Shown: one piece after another, positions 51,420-60,647 of the stretch
How positions within the stretch are numbered: position 1 is the stretch's first letter
Layout of the letters: the number at the start of each line of letters is the position of its first letter
NCBI GenBank assembly: GCA_015061115.1
Contig: SUXE01000013.1
Span: 1-64,000, forward strand
Source of the DNA: Bacteroidales bacterium
Lineage (GTDB): Bacteria; Bacteroidota; Bacteroidia; Bacteroidales; Paludibacteraceae
Length of the DNA: 64,000 nucleotides
Reading direction: 5' to 3'
Made by a program: the position numbers and the translations under genes
The notes under the pieces: generated by a model
What the model saw: only the letters and a program-made list of their open reading frames with translations
Database searches by the model: none
What the model was told of the DNA's origin: nothing

Positions 51420-52952
51420 ATGAGAAAGAGTCTCGGAATAGTGTGTTTGACAGGCATTATGGTAATTGCGTTTGTCGGTCTGCTCGTGCTTCAGTCGTCA
51501 TATATCAAAATGACGGCAAACATGAGAGAAGACCAGTTCAACGAAAACGTCCACCTATGTCTGTTCAATATCACCCAAATTCTTGAGGAAGAGGAGACGA
51601 TGCGATTTTTGGCTGAAAATATTGAATCAGAGCTACAGGAACAAGACTCCAGTCAAATAAACTTTTTCTCTGACAACCATAAAAAGTTGCAAGCGATCTT
51701 TAAATTTACAGAGTTCAACGCTAACAATGACAAAAGTTGTGTACGCATAAAGCCTAAGGTATACCTTCAGACAACAAGTGGGAAAAATACTTTGCAAGGC
51801 ACGTCACACCTCCTTCAAAAGAAGCTTCGTGACAGATTCAATCACGAACGTCAATTTCTTGACAACGTATTGCTTCGATTGCTGGGAGAAAACTACTCCC
51901 GACATATTTCTGAACGTATTGACTTCAACCATCTTACCGAACTGTTGGATAAAGAGATGCAACAACGTGGACTTGACCTGCCTCATTTTGTAGCGGTCTA
52001 TTCAAATGACGGTGTAGAAGTGTACAGTTCAAAAGGATTCAATGGAGATAATGTAGATAACACATATAGCCAGGCACTGTTTATAAACGACCCATATCCT
52101 ACAGGCAACTATATGAAAGTATATTTCCCGACAAAAAACAAATATGTCTACAATACCATAAGACTTGTACTACCAACGACTATCATTTTCTTCCTTCTTT
52201 TGCTTATATTCATCACTTCACTTATGATGATTTCAAGAGAAAAAAGATTGACGCAGATGCGTACCGATTTCATGAACAACATGACACACGAGCTTAAAAC
52301 TCCTGTATCATCAATCTCCCTTGCTTCACAAATGCTTAGCGACGAGAGTATACCGAAAACACCACGCATGCTTGCCCACCTTAGCAAAACGATCAACGAT
52401 GAGACACAACGTCTTACCCAACAAATCGAAAAAGTGTTGCAAATGTCTATCTTGGAAAAAGAAAGTTCAGCGCTTAAACTTAAAGAAATAGATGTCAATG
52501 AACTGATTCTTAAAGTGACGTCCAACTTTATGATCAAAGTCAAAGATAAAGGCGGAGACATTGACACATCATTAGAAGCAAATTATCCATTTATCCTAGC
52601 AGATGAAGTACATTTCACTAACATCATCTACAATTTAATGGACAATGCGCTTAAATACACAGAGGCCATTCCACATCTCGAAGTAAACACAGCAGAAGAT
52701 GAGACACACGTCATCATCACTGTGAAAGACAACGGTATAGGAATAAAACCGGAAGACAAAGAGAAAATTTTCGACAAGTTCTTCCGTGTCTCTACAGGAA
52801 ACGTACACAATGTAAAAGGATTCGGACTTGGTTTGGCTTATGTGAAAAAAGTTGTCACCGACCATAAAGGAACAATAACATGCGACAGCATATTCGGAGA
52901 AGGGACAACGTTCACGATCCGCATACCAAAAATCGAAGAAAAACAGAAATAA
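51420..52952 (+). CDS. rprX: Sensor histidine kinase (RprX-like)
   Basis: This 510-residue kinase has two transmembrane helices (about 8-28 and 245-268) around a periplasmic sensor, a HisKA domain with the phosphorylated His in NNMTHELKTPVSSISLASQM, and a HATPase domain with NLMDNALKYTE, DNGIGIKPEDKEKIFDKFF and GFGLGLAYVKKVV. Length and partner match the Bacteroides RprX/RprY pair. It is 30 bp from the regulator gene. The signal is unknown. Confidence 0.88.
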   Translation: MRKSLGIVCLTGIMVIAFVGLLVLQSSYIKMTANMREDQFNENVHLCLFNITQILEEEETMRFLAENIESELQEQDSSQINFFSDNHKKLQAIFKFTEFNANNDKSCVRIKPKVYLQTTSGKNTLQGTSHLLQKKLRDRFNHERQFLDNVLLRLLGENYSRHISERIDFNHLTELLDKEMQQRGLDLPHFVAVYSNDGVEVYSSKGFNGDNVDNTYSQALFINDPYPTGNYMKVYFPTKNKYVYNTIRLVLPTTIIFFLLLLIFITSLMMISREKRLTQMRTDFMNNMTHELKTPVSSISLASQMLSDESIPKTPRMLAHLSKTINDETQRLTQQIEKVLQMSILEKESSALKLKEIDVNELILKVTSNFMIKVKDKGGDIDTSLEANYPFILADEVHFTNIIYNLMDNALKYTEAIPHLEVNTAEDETHVIITVKDNGIGIKPEDKEKIFDKFFRVSTGNVHNVKGFGLGLAYVKKVVTDHKGTITCDSIFGEGTTFTIRIPKIEEKQK

Positions 52953-52982
52953 ATAAGAGTATTAACGTAATATATTACGATT

Positions 52983-53690
52983 ATGAGCGACAAGAAAAAC
53001 AGCACAAGAATTCTTCTATGTGAAGATGACGAAAATCTTGGTTTGCTACTTTGCGAATATTTGGAAGCAAAGGGTTATGAGGTGGTTTTGAAGAAAGACG
53101 GTGCAGCTGGCTACCAGACGTTTTCAGAACAATATTTCGACATTTGTGTCCTTGATGTGATGATGCCAATCAAAGACGGATTCACAATGGCCAAAGAAAT
53201 CAGAGCAACAAATACCACTGTGCCTATCATCTTCCTTACCGCAAAAACACTGAAAGAAGATATCTTGGAAGGATTCCATATCGGTGCCGACGACTACATC
53301 ACAAAGCCATTCAGCATGGAAGAGCTTCTTCTCCGTATTGAGGCCGTATTGCGTCGTGCCGGAGCCAAACGCCCTACTGAAGACGCCACATACAAATTTG
53401 GAAAGTTCATTTTCGATACCAACAAACAGACTCTTACAATAAATGGAGTTGAAGACAAGTTGACTACAAAAGAAAGTGACCTGCTTGCCCTTCTTTGCGC
53501 GAACTCAAATGAAATTCTTGAGCGTAACATGGCATTGAAGACTATTTGGGAAGAAGACAGCTACTTCAACGCAAGAAGTATGGACGTCTACATCACAAAA
53601 TTGAGAAAACGTTTGAAAGATGATCCAGAAGTTGAGATTATCAACGTTCACGGAAAAGGATACAAACTCGTATTTCCACAGAATAGCTAA
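52983..53690 (+). CDS. rprY: OmpR-type response regulator (RprY-like)
   Basis: This 235-residue regulator has a receiver domain (LLCEDDENLGLLL; phospho-acceptor Asp in CVLDVMMPIKDG; Lys in YITKPF) and a winged-helix output (LTTKESDLLALLC; RSMDVYITKLRKRLKDDPEV; INVHGKGYKLVF). It works with the kinase just upstream. In Bacteroides RprY is linked to stress and metabolism; the same role here is inferred. Confidence 0.92.
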   Translation: MSDKKNSTRILLCEDDENLGLLLCEYLEAKGYEVVLKKDGAAGYQTFSEQYFDICVLDVMMPIKDGFTMAKEIRATNTTVPIIFLTAKTLKEDILEGFHIGADDYITKPFSMEELLLRIEAVLRRAGAKRPTEDATYKFGKFIFDTNKQTLTINGVEDKLTTKESDLLALLCANSNEILERNMALKTIWEEDSYFNARSMDVYITKLRKRLKDDPEVEIINVHGKGYKLVFPQNS

Positions 53691-53708
53691 TAATTGAAAT
53701 AAATATTC

Positions 53709-53740
53709 TGAGAAAGACGGTGAAATCACCGTCTTTCTCA
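53709..53740 (+). terminator. Perfect terminator hairpin after rprY
   Basis: A 14-bp perfect stem (53709-53722 with 53727-53740) with an AAAT loop is followed by AGTTTTG. It lies 19 bp after the rprY stop and just before the next gene, separating the two. Confidence 0.75.
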
Positions 53741-53750
53741 AGTTTTGTAA

Positions 53751-54512
53751 TTGACCTCAGTAGACATACAGCACAAAGTGGAATACGTTCTTTTGATAGT
53801 ATGTGCATGCGGCGCAGGATTTGTTCAGCGCACAGTAGGATTTGGATTCGGCATTTTTCTAATACCATTGCTTTTTTTGCTAGGAGTGATGGGAGGAGAC
53901 TACAAAAGTATTGTTTCGCTATCCTCAATGATGGCAGCTACATTAAGTCTCATAACTGTCTGGAATCTTCGCAAATCACTTAATTGGCGTTACATTTGGC
54001 CTCTTTTGATCGTATTTATACCTTCAAGCACATTCTTCTCATACGTAATGTTTGGCACAGACGCATCGTGGCTTAAAATAATTTTAGGCATTACATTAAT
54101 TCTATTGTCGATCTATTTTACCTTTTTCAAAAAGGATGGCATTAAAATTATCCCAAACTGGTTTAATACTATCAGTCTGGGCAGTTTGAGTGGATTGATG
54201 GGCGGATTGTTTTCAATGCAAGGTCCTCCCGTCGTCTACTATTACCTCTCAACACAAAAGACAAAAGAAGAATATATGGCACAGACGCAATGCTTTTTTC
54301 TTCTCGGCAATCTATGGATGACCTTACTTCGTGCAGGGGAAGGAATAATCACAATGGAAGTCGGCAAAAATTACTTTATAGCCATAGCAGGTTGCCTTAC
54401 AGGTATGTGGATAGGAGCCCACATCTACAACAAATTGAACAACGGGTTGCTACTCAAGATGATTTATATCTTTTTGGCATACAGCGGTGTGAGTATGATT
54501 ATAGGTCAATAG
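53751..54512 (+). CDS. TauE/SafE-family membrane permease
   Basis: This 253-residue protein has about eight helices with the two half-signatures of the family: GAGFVQRTVGFGFGIFLIPLL and LGSLSGLMGGLFSMQGPPVVYYYL. It is thought to move sulphite, sulphonates or similar anions. There is no ATG near the start; the likely start is TTG at 53751 or GTG at 53778. It is separated from rprY by a terminator. Confidence 0.82.
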   Translation: MTSVDIQHKVEYVLLIVCACGAGFVQRTVGFGFGIFLIPLLFLLGVMGGDYKSIVSLSSMMAATLSLITVWNLRKSLNWRYIWPLLIVFIPSSTFFSYVMFGTDASWLKIILGITLILLSIYFTFFKKDGIKIIPNWFNTISLGSLSGLMGGLFSMQGPPVVYYYLSTQKTKEEYMAQTQCFFLLGNLWMTLLRAGEGIITMEVGKNYFIAIAGCLTGMWIGAHIYNKLNNGLLLKMIYIFLAYSGVSMIIGQ

Positions 54513-54594
54513 TTGGATAATCGGATTTGAAAAACTATTTTTGCAATATATTTTGCAGTATAGTATAATAGGGAATACTGACAAACAATTAAAA

Positions 54595-55494
54595 ATGCAA
54601 CAAAAGGAGTTGTCCATAATATATGTTAACTATAACACTGCCGACCAAGTAATGAAGTCGGTGGAGAGTGTACGTCGCTATACAAAAGGCATCGACTACG
54701 AGATAATAGTTGCAGACAACAACTCCATGGATGACAAAGATCTCCAAAAACTTATTGATGATGAAACAATCAAGGTTGTAAAACTAGACGACAACTATGG
54801 TTTTGGCAAAGCTAACAATGCCGGTGTGAAGGAGAGTACAGGTGAATATGTTTTTCTTTTGAACCCGGACACAATATGTCACGACAATTCCATAGAAAAG
54901 TTGCTTGATTGCATCAAAGCAGACAAAACAATAGGAGTGATCGGTCCAAATCTAATAAACGCAGACTCAAAGCCGACCCATTCCTTCAGACGTGCTGGTG
55001 ACGGAATTATAACAGAGCTCAATTTTGCATTGTTTGGATTACCATATAAGATATTATATGGCAGCGATTTTGAATACAACCACAGCAACAATAAATTAGA
55101 AGTGGCTTATTCATGTGGGGCAGCAATGATGATGAAGAGAGAGACATTCGACAAAGTCGGTGGTTTTGACGAAAACTTTTTCATGTACTATGAAGATCAA
55201 GATCTCTGCAACAGAATAAAAAAAACAGGATTAAGAATCGTCAACGAACCTAAAGCCATAATACAACATCTAGAAGGCACAAGCATCCGTCTGAATTCAA
55301 AGAGAGAAACATTCATTATACAAAGCAGAAAGAAATATTTTATAAAAACAATGCCACTATGGCATTTCAGAGTAGCAAACACACTGACAAAATCTCTCCT
55401 TTTAATCGGGGAATTTACATATTTATTATGTGGTAAAAAAGAGTTGGCTGAAAAATACTCATACCGTAGAAAACTAATATCAGAATATGAATAA
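54595..55494 (+). CDS. Family 2 glycosyltransferase (rhamnosyltransferase-like)
   Basis: This 299-residue protein from the ATG at 54595 has the GT-A fold: LSIIYVNYNTADQVMKSVES, IIVADNNSMDD, FLLNPDTI (DxD-like), GAAMMMKRETFDKVGGFDENFFMYYEDQDLC. Such enzymes add sugars to lipid-linked glycans at the inner membrane. It starts the glycan cluster and overlaps the next gene by 8 bp. The sugar is unknown. Confidence 0.88.
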   Translation: MQQKELSIIYVNYNTADQVMKSVESVRRYTKGIDYEIIVADNNSMDDKDLQKLIDDETIKVVKLDDNYGFGKANNAGVKESTGEYVFLLNPDTICHDNSIEKLLDCIKADKTIGVIGPNLINADSKPTHSFRRAGDGIITELNFALFGLPYKILYGSDFEYNHSNNKLEVAYSCGAAMMMKRETFDKVGGFDENFFMYYEDQDLCNRIKKTGLRIVNEPKAIIQHLEGTSIRLNSKRETFIIQSRKKYFIKTMPLWHFRVANTLTKSLLLIGEFTYLLCGKKELAEKYSYRRKLISEYE

Positions 55495-56536
55495 TAAGAC
55501 GCTATACATAAACGGACTTTTTTTAGCACAAAAAGCAACCGGCGTACAGGTCGTTTCTTATGAGATGTGCCAATCCCTGCATAAGTTAGGATGGCATGTC
55601 GTATGTTTTATGCCAGACGTAAATATAGAAGAAGGATATAATCCAGATTTTGAAGTCGTAAAATTAGCAGGACATAAAGGACACGTTTGGGAACAGACGA
55701 CATTACGCCGACATCTGAAAAAAATCGGCAGTCCATTATTCATCAATTTATTTGGACTTGGAGTAGTAGGCTACAAAAATCAAATTGTAACCATACACGA
55801 TATTGCATATAGTGTAAATAAAGAATGGTTCAGTTTCAGTTACCGTACATGTTATAGTTTATTGCTTCCAATCCTCACTCGCCAGGCAAAACTAGTGCTT
55901 ACAGTAAGTGAGTTTTCAAAACGAGAAATAATCAAAGAATTCTCCATTTCATCGGACAAAATATTTATTTTTTCACCAGCTCCGAAATCGCGTCCGCATA
56001 CAGATACAGAAGCTGACGTTGACGGCAAATATGTAATTGCTGTATCCAGCATGGATCCACGCAAGAATTTCAAGACATTAGTAGAAGCCTACAAAAAACG
56101 TCCAGACGACGGAGTCAAACTGATTGTGGTTGGCGGAGCCGCGAAAATCTACGGAGAAACAAATATCCAAAATACAGACGACAGAATAAAATTTCTTGGC
56201 AGAGTATCAGATGAACGTCTGGAAGCATTATATCGTAATGCCTCTCTATATGTCTGCACATCACTATACGAAGGATTCGGCATACCTGCACTTGAAGCTA
56301 TGCAGTATGGCTGCCCAATAGCAGTAAGTGACATTGAAATATTCCATGAAGTATTAGGAAATCATGCCGTCTACTTCAATCCTACCGACACAACGGACAT
56401 CGCAGAAAAAATAACATTCGCCCTATCAAAAAAATACGATGAAATCGATAGAAATGCACTAATAGAGCATTCCAAGAAATACAATATGGATTTTTCTGCT
56501 GAGAAACTGTCAAAGAAATTGGAGACTCTTTTATAG
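55487..56536 (+). CDS. Family 4 glycosyltransferase
   Basis: This 349-residue GT-B enzyme has GVQVVSYEMCQSLHKLGWHVV near the start, IHDIAYSVNKEWFSFSYR and the C-terminal nucleotide-sugar site SLYEGFGIPALEAMQYGCP. It acts in glycan assembly with its neighbours. Its start overlaps the upstream gene. Confidence 0.9.
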   Translation: MNNKTLYINGLFLAQKATGVQVVSYEMCQSLHKLGWHVVCFMPDVNIEEGYNPDFEVVKLAGHKGHVWEQTTLRRHLKKIGSPLFINLFGLGVVGYKNQIVTIHDIAYSVNKEWFSFSYRTCYSLLLPILTRQAKLVLTVSEFSKREIIKEFSISSDKIFIFSPAPKSRPHTDTEADVDGKYVIAVSSMDPRKNFKTLVEAYKKRPDDGVKLIVVGGAAKIYGETNIQNTDDRIKFLGRVSDERLEALYRNASLYVCTSLYEGFGIPALEAMQYGCPIAVSDIEIFHEVLGNHAVYFNPTDTTDIAEKITFALSKKYDEIDRNALIEHSKKYNMDFSAEKLSKKLETLL

Positions 56537-56575
56537 AAAACTTCCAAAAATCACCATTTTTTGGGATAAAAGTAC

Positions 56576-56583
56576 TACTTTTG
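56576..56583 (+). promoter_or_regulatory. -7 box before the M23 peptidase gene
   Basis: TACTTTTG matches TAnnTTTG, 37 bp before the ATG at 56621. An AAGGAGG lies at 56600-56606, 14 bp from the ATG, too far for a normal ribosome-binding site. Confidence 0.4.
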
Positions 56584-56620
56584 TCAAGTTTTTAAAATTA
56601 AGGAGGGCTTTCAAGCGAAA

Positions 56621-57970
56621 ATGATAACTGAGAAAACAAATTTCTACAGAACAATAGACACGGTTATAGGCGTCATTAGCGCTCTGTTATCGTCATTTTT
56701 TCGCATTTCAAAAAAGCTTTTGGCCCAAAAGATTGTCTACATACCACTATTTGCCTTGCTGTCTCCAATAAATTCATGTACAAATATCAATTCTGACATC
56801 GGAAAAGACAATAGGAACGATTCTTTATCCATTGATTCGGTCAATAGCGGAAAACGTATTCATCAAACAATATACGGCATCAATGTTGATTCTTTGGATC
56901 ACGAAAAATATTCTGTCAGACAGGGCGAGAATCTATCGGACATACTGGCACGATACAATATAGACAAAAGACATATTGCAAAATGCGATTCTGCGATAAG
57001 CAGTGTGTTCGATATAAAAAAATTAAGGGCAGGCAACAATTATTGTGTCGTCACAGAGCAAGATTCTCTACATACGCTACGTCATTTGATTTATGAGATA
57101 AGTCCTGTTGAATATTTTGTTTTGTCAATCGATGGAGACAAAATCTCATCTGAAAAAAACAAACACAAAGTAATAGAGAAAGAAAGAATCGCAGAAGGTG
57201 TAATAGAAACATCCCTCTGGAATGCAGTGGTAGGCCAAGGATTACAATGGGAATTGGCAATGAAATTATCCGACATATATGCATGGAATATCGATTTCTT
57301 CGGTCTTCAGAAAGGAGATATGTTCAGAGCAAAATATACAGAACGATGGGTAGACACAACATTTGTTGGTATTGATACGATCAAATGTGCGTTGTTCTAT
57401 CATGACAATCGTGAATACCACGCCATTCCATTTGACATCGATGGCAAAACAGAATATTTTGACAATGATGGCAATAGTCTTCGTAAAGCTTTCCTAAAAG
57501 CCCCACTAAAATATTCACGCATCAGTTCTAAATTTACACATTCTCGATTCCATCCAGTACTGAAGATTCGTCGTCCACATCACGGAGTCGACTATGCAGC
57601 TCCTAAAGGCACTCCTGTAATGTGTATTGGTGACGGAAAAGTCGTTGCAAAAGGTTGGGACAAAAAAGGTGGAGGCAATTACATCAGGATTCAACACAAC
57701 TCTATGTACAGCACCGTCTACATGCATCTAAATGGTTTTGCTAAAGGTATTTCACAAGGGAAGAATGTGAGACAGAGCGATTTAATCGGATATGTTGGCA
57801 GCACAGGTACCGCAACCGGACCACATCTAGACTTTAGAGTATACAAGAACGGCCGACCTATTGACCCGCTGAAATTGGAGAGTCCTTCTGTTGAACCTGT
57901 TCCCGTTGACAGTATGGCAAAATTCATGATCAAAAGAGACTCTTTATTAAGAGATTTAAGAATAGATTAA
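56621..57970 (+). CDS. M23-family peptidase with LysM-like domain
   Basis: This 449-residue protein has an N-terminal hydrophobic segment, an OapA/LysM-like region (YSVRQGENLSDILARYNIDK) and a C-terminal LytM domain (HHGVDYAAPKGTPVMCIGDG; YMHLNGFAKGISQGKNVRQ; GPHLDFRVYKNGRPIDP). The usual H-x-H is H-L-D, so the last zinc ligand is Asp instead of His. It probably cuts or binds peptidoglycan in the periplasm. It lies inside a glycan cluster, 4 bp before the ligase-like gene. Confidence 0.88.
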   Translation: MITEKTNFYRTIDTVIGVISALLSSFFRISKKLLAQKIVYIPLFALLSPINSCTNINSDIGKDNRNDSLSIDSVNSGKRIHQTIYGINVDSLDHEKYSVRQGENLSDILARYNIDKRHIAKCDSAISSVFDIKKLRAGNNYCVVTEQDSLHTLRHLIYEISPVEYFVLSIDGDKISSEKNKHKVIEKERIAEGVIETSLWNAVVGQGLQWELAMKLSDIYAWNIDFFGLQKGDMFRAKYTERWVDTTFVGIDTIKCALFYHDNREYHAIPFDIDGKTEYFDNDGNSLRKAFLKAPLKYSRISSKFTHSRFHPVLKIRRPHHGVDYAAPKGTPVMCIGDGKVVAKGWDKKGGGNYIRIQHNSMYSTVYMHLNGFAKGISQGKNVRQSDLIGYVGSTGTATGPHLDFRVYKNGRPIDPLKLESPSVEPVPVDSMAKFMIKRDSLLRDLRID

Positions 57971-57974
57971 AAAA

Positions 57975-59873
57975 ATGAGCATTAATATAAACATACTAAA
58001 AGACAATTCAAGATACGGAAAATTTGATCAAGTTATTGATATACTTTTTTGTATCTCTTCCGCAATTTTTGCCTTTGCCATACCATTTCAATTCACATTT
58101 ACACCTTGGATTGCACATTGGTTTTTTGCCGTTTTAATATTTAAGCTTTATTATGTACTTCGAGACAAGGAAAGTTTTATAACTATTGGGGTTCAAGACT
58201 CTTTAGCAATTTTTTCACTCGGTGGTTTTGGTGTTTTGGCTTTGCTTAGTACACTTTGGAGCCATCATCCCGAACATACCTATAAATTGGCAATAAACTG
58301 GTTGTCTTCACTGTTAATCATACCAGGCATATACATTTTTTCCAGCAAAAGACTTCCTATTACTTTAATGATGAAATCATTTGTTTGTGGATGTACAGCC
58401 TTGATTATATATACTCTGACTGATTTGACAGAGACTGCCTTAAACGGTGATATAAGATTTTTCTTGTTTACTCGTTTACAAATCATGAGACACATAGAAT
58501 CAGTGACATACCATCATATCTATTTAGGATTTATTATCGCTGTTTCTTTATTCATATCTACAAAGTTTCTTTTTGACCCAAAAACTCGTGTTTGGGAAAA
58601 GTTATTTTTAACAACACATTCTATTCTTGCTCTATTCTTATTGGCGATTGACAATTCACGTATAGTCACATTAGCTATTTTCATATCTGCTATCCTCTTT
58701 TTTATTTCTCAAATAAAGAAAAATAAGAAACTTGCATTTTCATTGCTAGTTGTTTTTGCTATTCTTATTGTTATTTTCATTGCTTTCCCTACCCGATTAG
58801 GTGAAACCGTAATAAAAATTGCAGAAAGCGGAGACGCTGATGACCCAAGATTTCATATATGGAAAGCCATCTTAACTGGACTTAAAGATGTTCCATTTTT
58901 AGGTTACGGATATTCCGCAATAGATGAGGTTTATGCTGAACTATTCCAAAAATCAGAATGCTGGTTTGCTTTAAACAGCCATTATTCTACACATAATCAA
59001 TTTCTAGAAGCTTTCTTCACTCTTGGATATCCCGGTTTAATACTTATATTGACGTTCTTAATTGGAATAGTAGTACTAATCAAAAAAAATAAATCCTTAT
59101 TATTGACATCAATGCTTATTCTGCTTTTGGTGTCTATGATGTTTGAAATACCATTTTGTCATTGTTTTGCAATTCCTTTACTTATTGTCTGGTTTGTTTT
59201 TTGCCACTCAGGCAAAACAGATATGGAGATTAACATACCAAAGCATTCATTCGCAATTCCGGCAGTTGTCGCTATTGTATATGCAGGGATAATAGCGGTT
59301 AATTCATATAAGTCAGTAAATAAATATTCTTCAAAAGGTCAAATTGAAATCACAGACTATAGCCAAAGCAAATACACAAAAAAAGGACTAAAGATAAACA
59401 AGATCACAGACAAAAATATAGATATGATTATTTACAAAGGCGAAAGTGGATCTGTTTATACATTTAAAGACTATGCTTTAGACATCCGAGATTATGCTTA
59501 TACAAATACTACTGACACTCTTATCTTCACTACAGACTATTTTATCTCAGAAGATTTTAGTGCAGAAAAAATATTTATCACCAAACAACAATTTTTCTCT
59601 AATAAAATTTCAGAAAAAGAATTAGACATAAAGAAAAGAAATGAATGGATATCCGATACATTAATAATCTTTCCAAGATATACAAAAGTTGTCAACCCCA
59701 AAACCAACCAGACAGAAATCAGACCAATTAAAACTTCTGCCAACAGAATAAATATACAGACAAAACTTAGCAACGCTAAAACATTCAATGATTTAAGCGG
59801 GTATGCATTATTTAAAAACATGAAGATCGAACCTCTACACAAACATCGTCATGACAATGATAGAGAAAAATGA
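57975..59873 (+). CDS. O-antigen ligase-like (WaaL/RfaL-type) membrane protein
   Basis: This 632-residue protein has about ten helices in the first 440 residues and a long hydrophilic C-terminal tail. The segment around DPRFHIWKAILTGLKDVPFLGYGYS and NSHYSTHNQFLEAFFTLGYPG is the typical loop of O-antigen ligases and polymerases, with the conserved histidine HNQFLE. It probably joins glycan to lipid A core or a similar acceptor. The tail of about 190 residues is unusual and rich in Lys and Thr. It overlaps the next gene by 23 bp. Confidence 0.82.
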   Translation: MSININILKDNSRYGKFDQVIDILFCISSAIFAFAIPFQFTFTPWIAHWFFAVLIFKLYYVLRDKESFITIGVQDSLAIFSLGGFGVLALLSTLWSHHPEHTYKLAINWLSSLLIIPGIYIFSSKRLPITLMMKSFVCGCTALIIYTLTDLTETALNGDIRFFLFTRLQIMRHIESVTYHHIYLGFIIAVSLFISTKFLFDPKTRVWEKLFLTTHSILALFLLAIDNSRIVTLAIFISAILFFISQIKKNKKLAFSLLVVFAILIVIFIAFPTRLGETVIKIAESGDADDPRFHIWKAILTGLKDVPFLGYGYSAIDEVYAELFQKSECWFALNSHYSTHNQFLEAFFTLGYPGLILILTFLIGIVVLIKKNKSLLLTSMLILLLVSMMFEIPFCHCFAIPLLIVWFVFCHSGKTDMEINIPKHSFAIPAVVAIVYAGIIAVNSYKSVNKYSSKGQIEITDYSQSKYTKKGLKINKITDKNIDMIIYKGESGSVYTFKDYALDIRDYAYTNTTDTLIFTTDYFISEDFSAEKIFITKQQFFSNKISEKELDIKKRNEWISDTLIIFPRYTKVVNPKTNQTEIRPIKTSANRINIQTKLSNAKTFNDLSGYALFKNMKIEPLHKHRHDNDREK

Positions 59874-60639
59874 AATTGCCATAATCGTACCAATTTACAA
59901 ACTGCCTCTCTCCCAAGATGACAGAATTTGTTTAAATCAACTTTTCAAAGTGATGATTGGATACGACATCATTGCTATATACCCGGAAACACTTGATATA
60001 ACTGATGTTTATAAAGAATACCCGCTCCTCATCAAACATCCAATGGAGAGCTTCCATTTCAATAGTTTGAGATCATACAACAAACTTGTTCTTTCCAACT
60101 CGTTTTATGAGGCGTTCTCTAACTACAAATATATATTGATAAACCAATTAGACACATACATATTCAACGATAAACTTTGCCAATGGGCAAATGCTGGATT
60201 CGATTACGTTGGGGCTCCATTCGTCCCTGACAAAGATAAATATTGGAGTTGTTTGAGACGACTATGGTGTAAACTAAATTTTTATCTTCGTCGCTATAAA
60301 GGAACTAATCCGCACCATAGCCAATGGTACCAGGTTGGAAATGGAGGTCTTTGCCTAAGAAATGTCAGTAAATTCCAAGACATAACCAAAAAATATAGAC
60401 AACAAATCGACAATGATTTATCCGATGAAAAGGACTTTTATCCAGAAGATCTTTGGTTGTCTTTTGAACTTAAGGGAAGCGACAGACTAAAAACACCTGA
60501 TTGGAAAACAGCTCTGAATTTTAGCATAGAATGTTCACCCCAAAAATGTATGGAAACAATTGGAAATAAACTTCCTTTTGGGACACACGCATGGACATTA
60601 GATAAACATAGACCATTTTGGCAAAACTTCATAAAATAG
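59851..60639 (+). CDS. DUF5672-type glycosyltransferase-like protein
   Basis: This 262-residue protein (AIIVPIYKLPLSQDDRICLNQ; ILINQLDTYIFNDKLCQW; FDYVGAPFV; VGNGGLCLRN; DFYPEDLWLSFE) matches DUF5672, a family next to glycosyltransferases with an LDTYIF acidic site in place of DxD. It probably adds a sugar to the surface glycan. Confidence 0.78.
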   Translation: MTMIEKNEIAIIVPIYKLPLSQDDRICLNQLFKVMIGYDIIAIYPETLDITDVYKEYPLLIKHPMESFHFNSLRSYNKLVLSNSFYEAFSNYKYILINQLDTYIFNDKLCQWANAGFDYVGAPFVPDKDKYWSCLRRLWCKLNFYLRRYKGTNPHHSQWYQVGNGGLCLRNVSKFQDITKKYRQQIDNDLSDEKDFYPEDLWLSFELKGSDRLKTPDWKTALNFSIECSPQKCMETIGNKLPFGTHAWTLDKHRPFWQNFIK

Positions 60640-60647
60640 GATAGGAT

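Noticed and set aside
56600-56606. AAGGAGG as the ribosome-binding site of the M23 gene
   Set aside because: It is 14 bp from the ATG and Bacteroidetes rarely use strong sites; no nearer start codon exists in frame.
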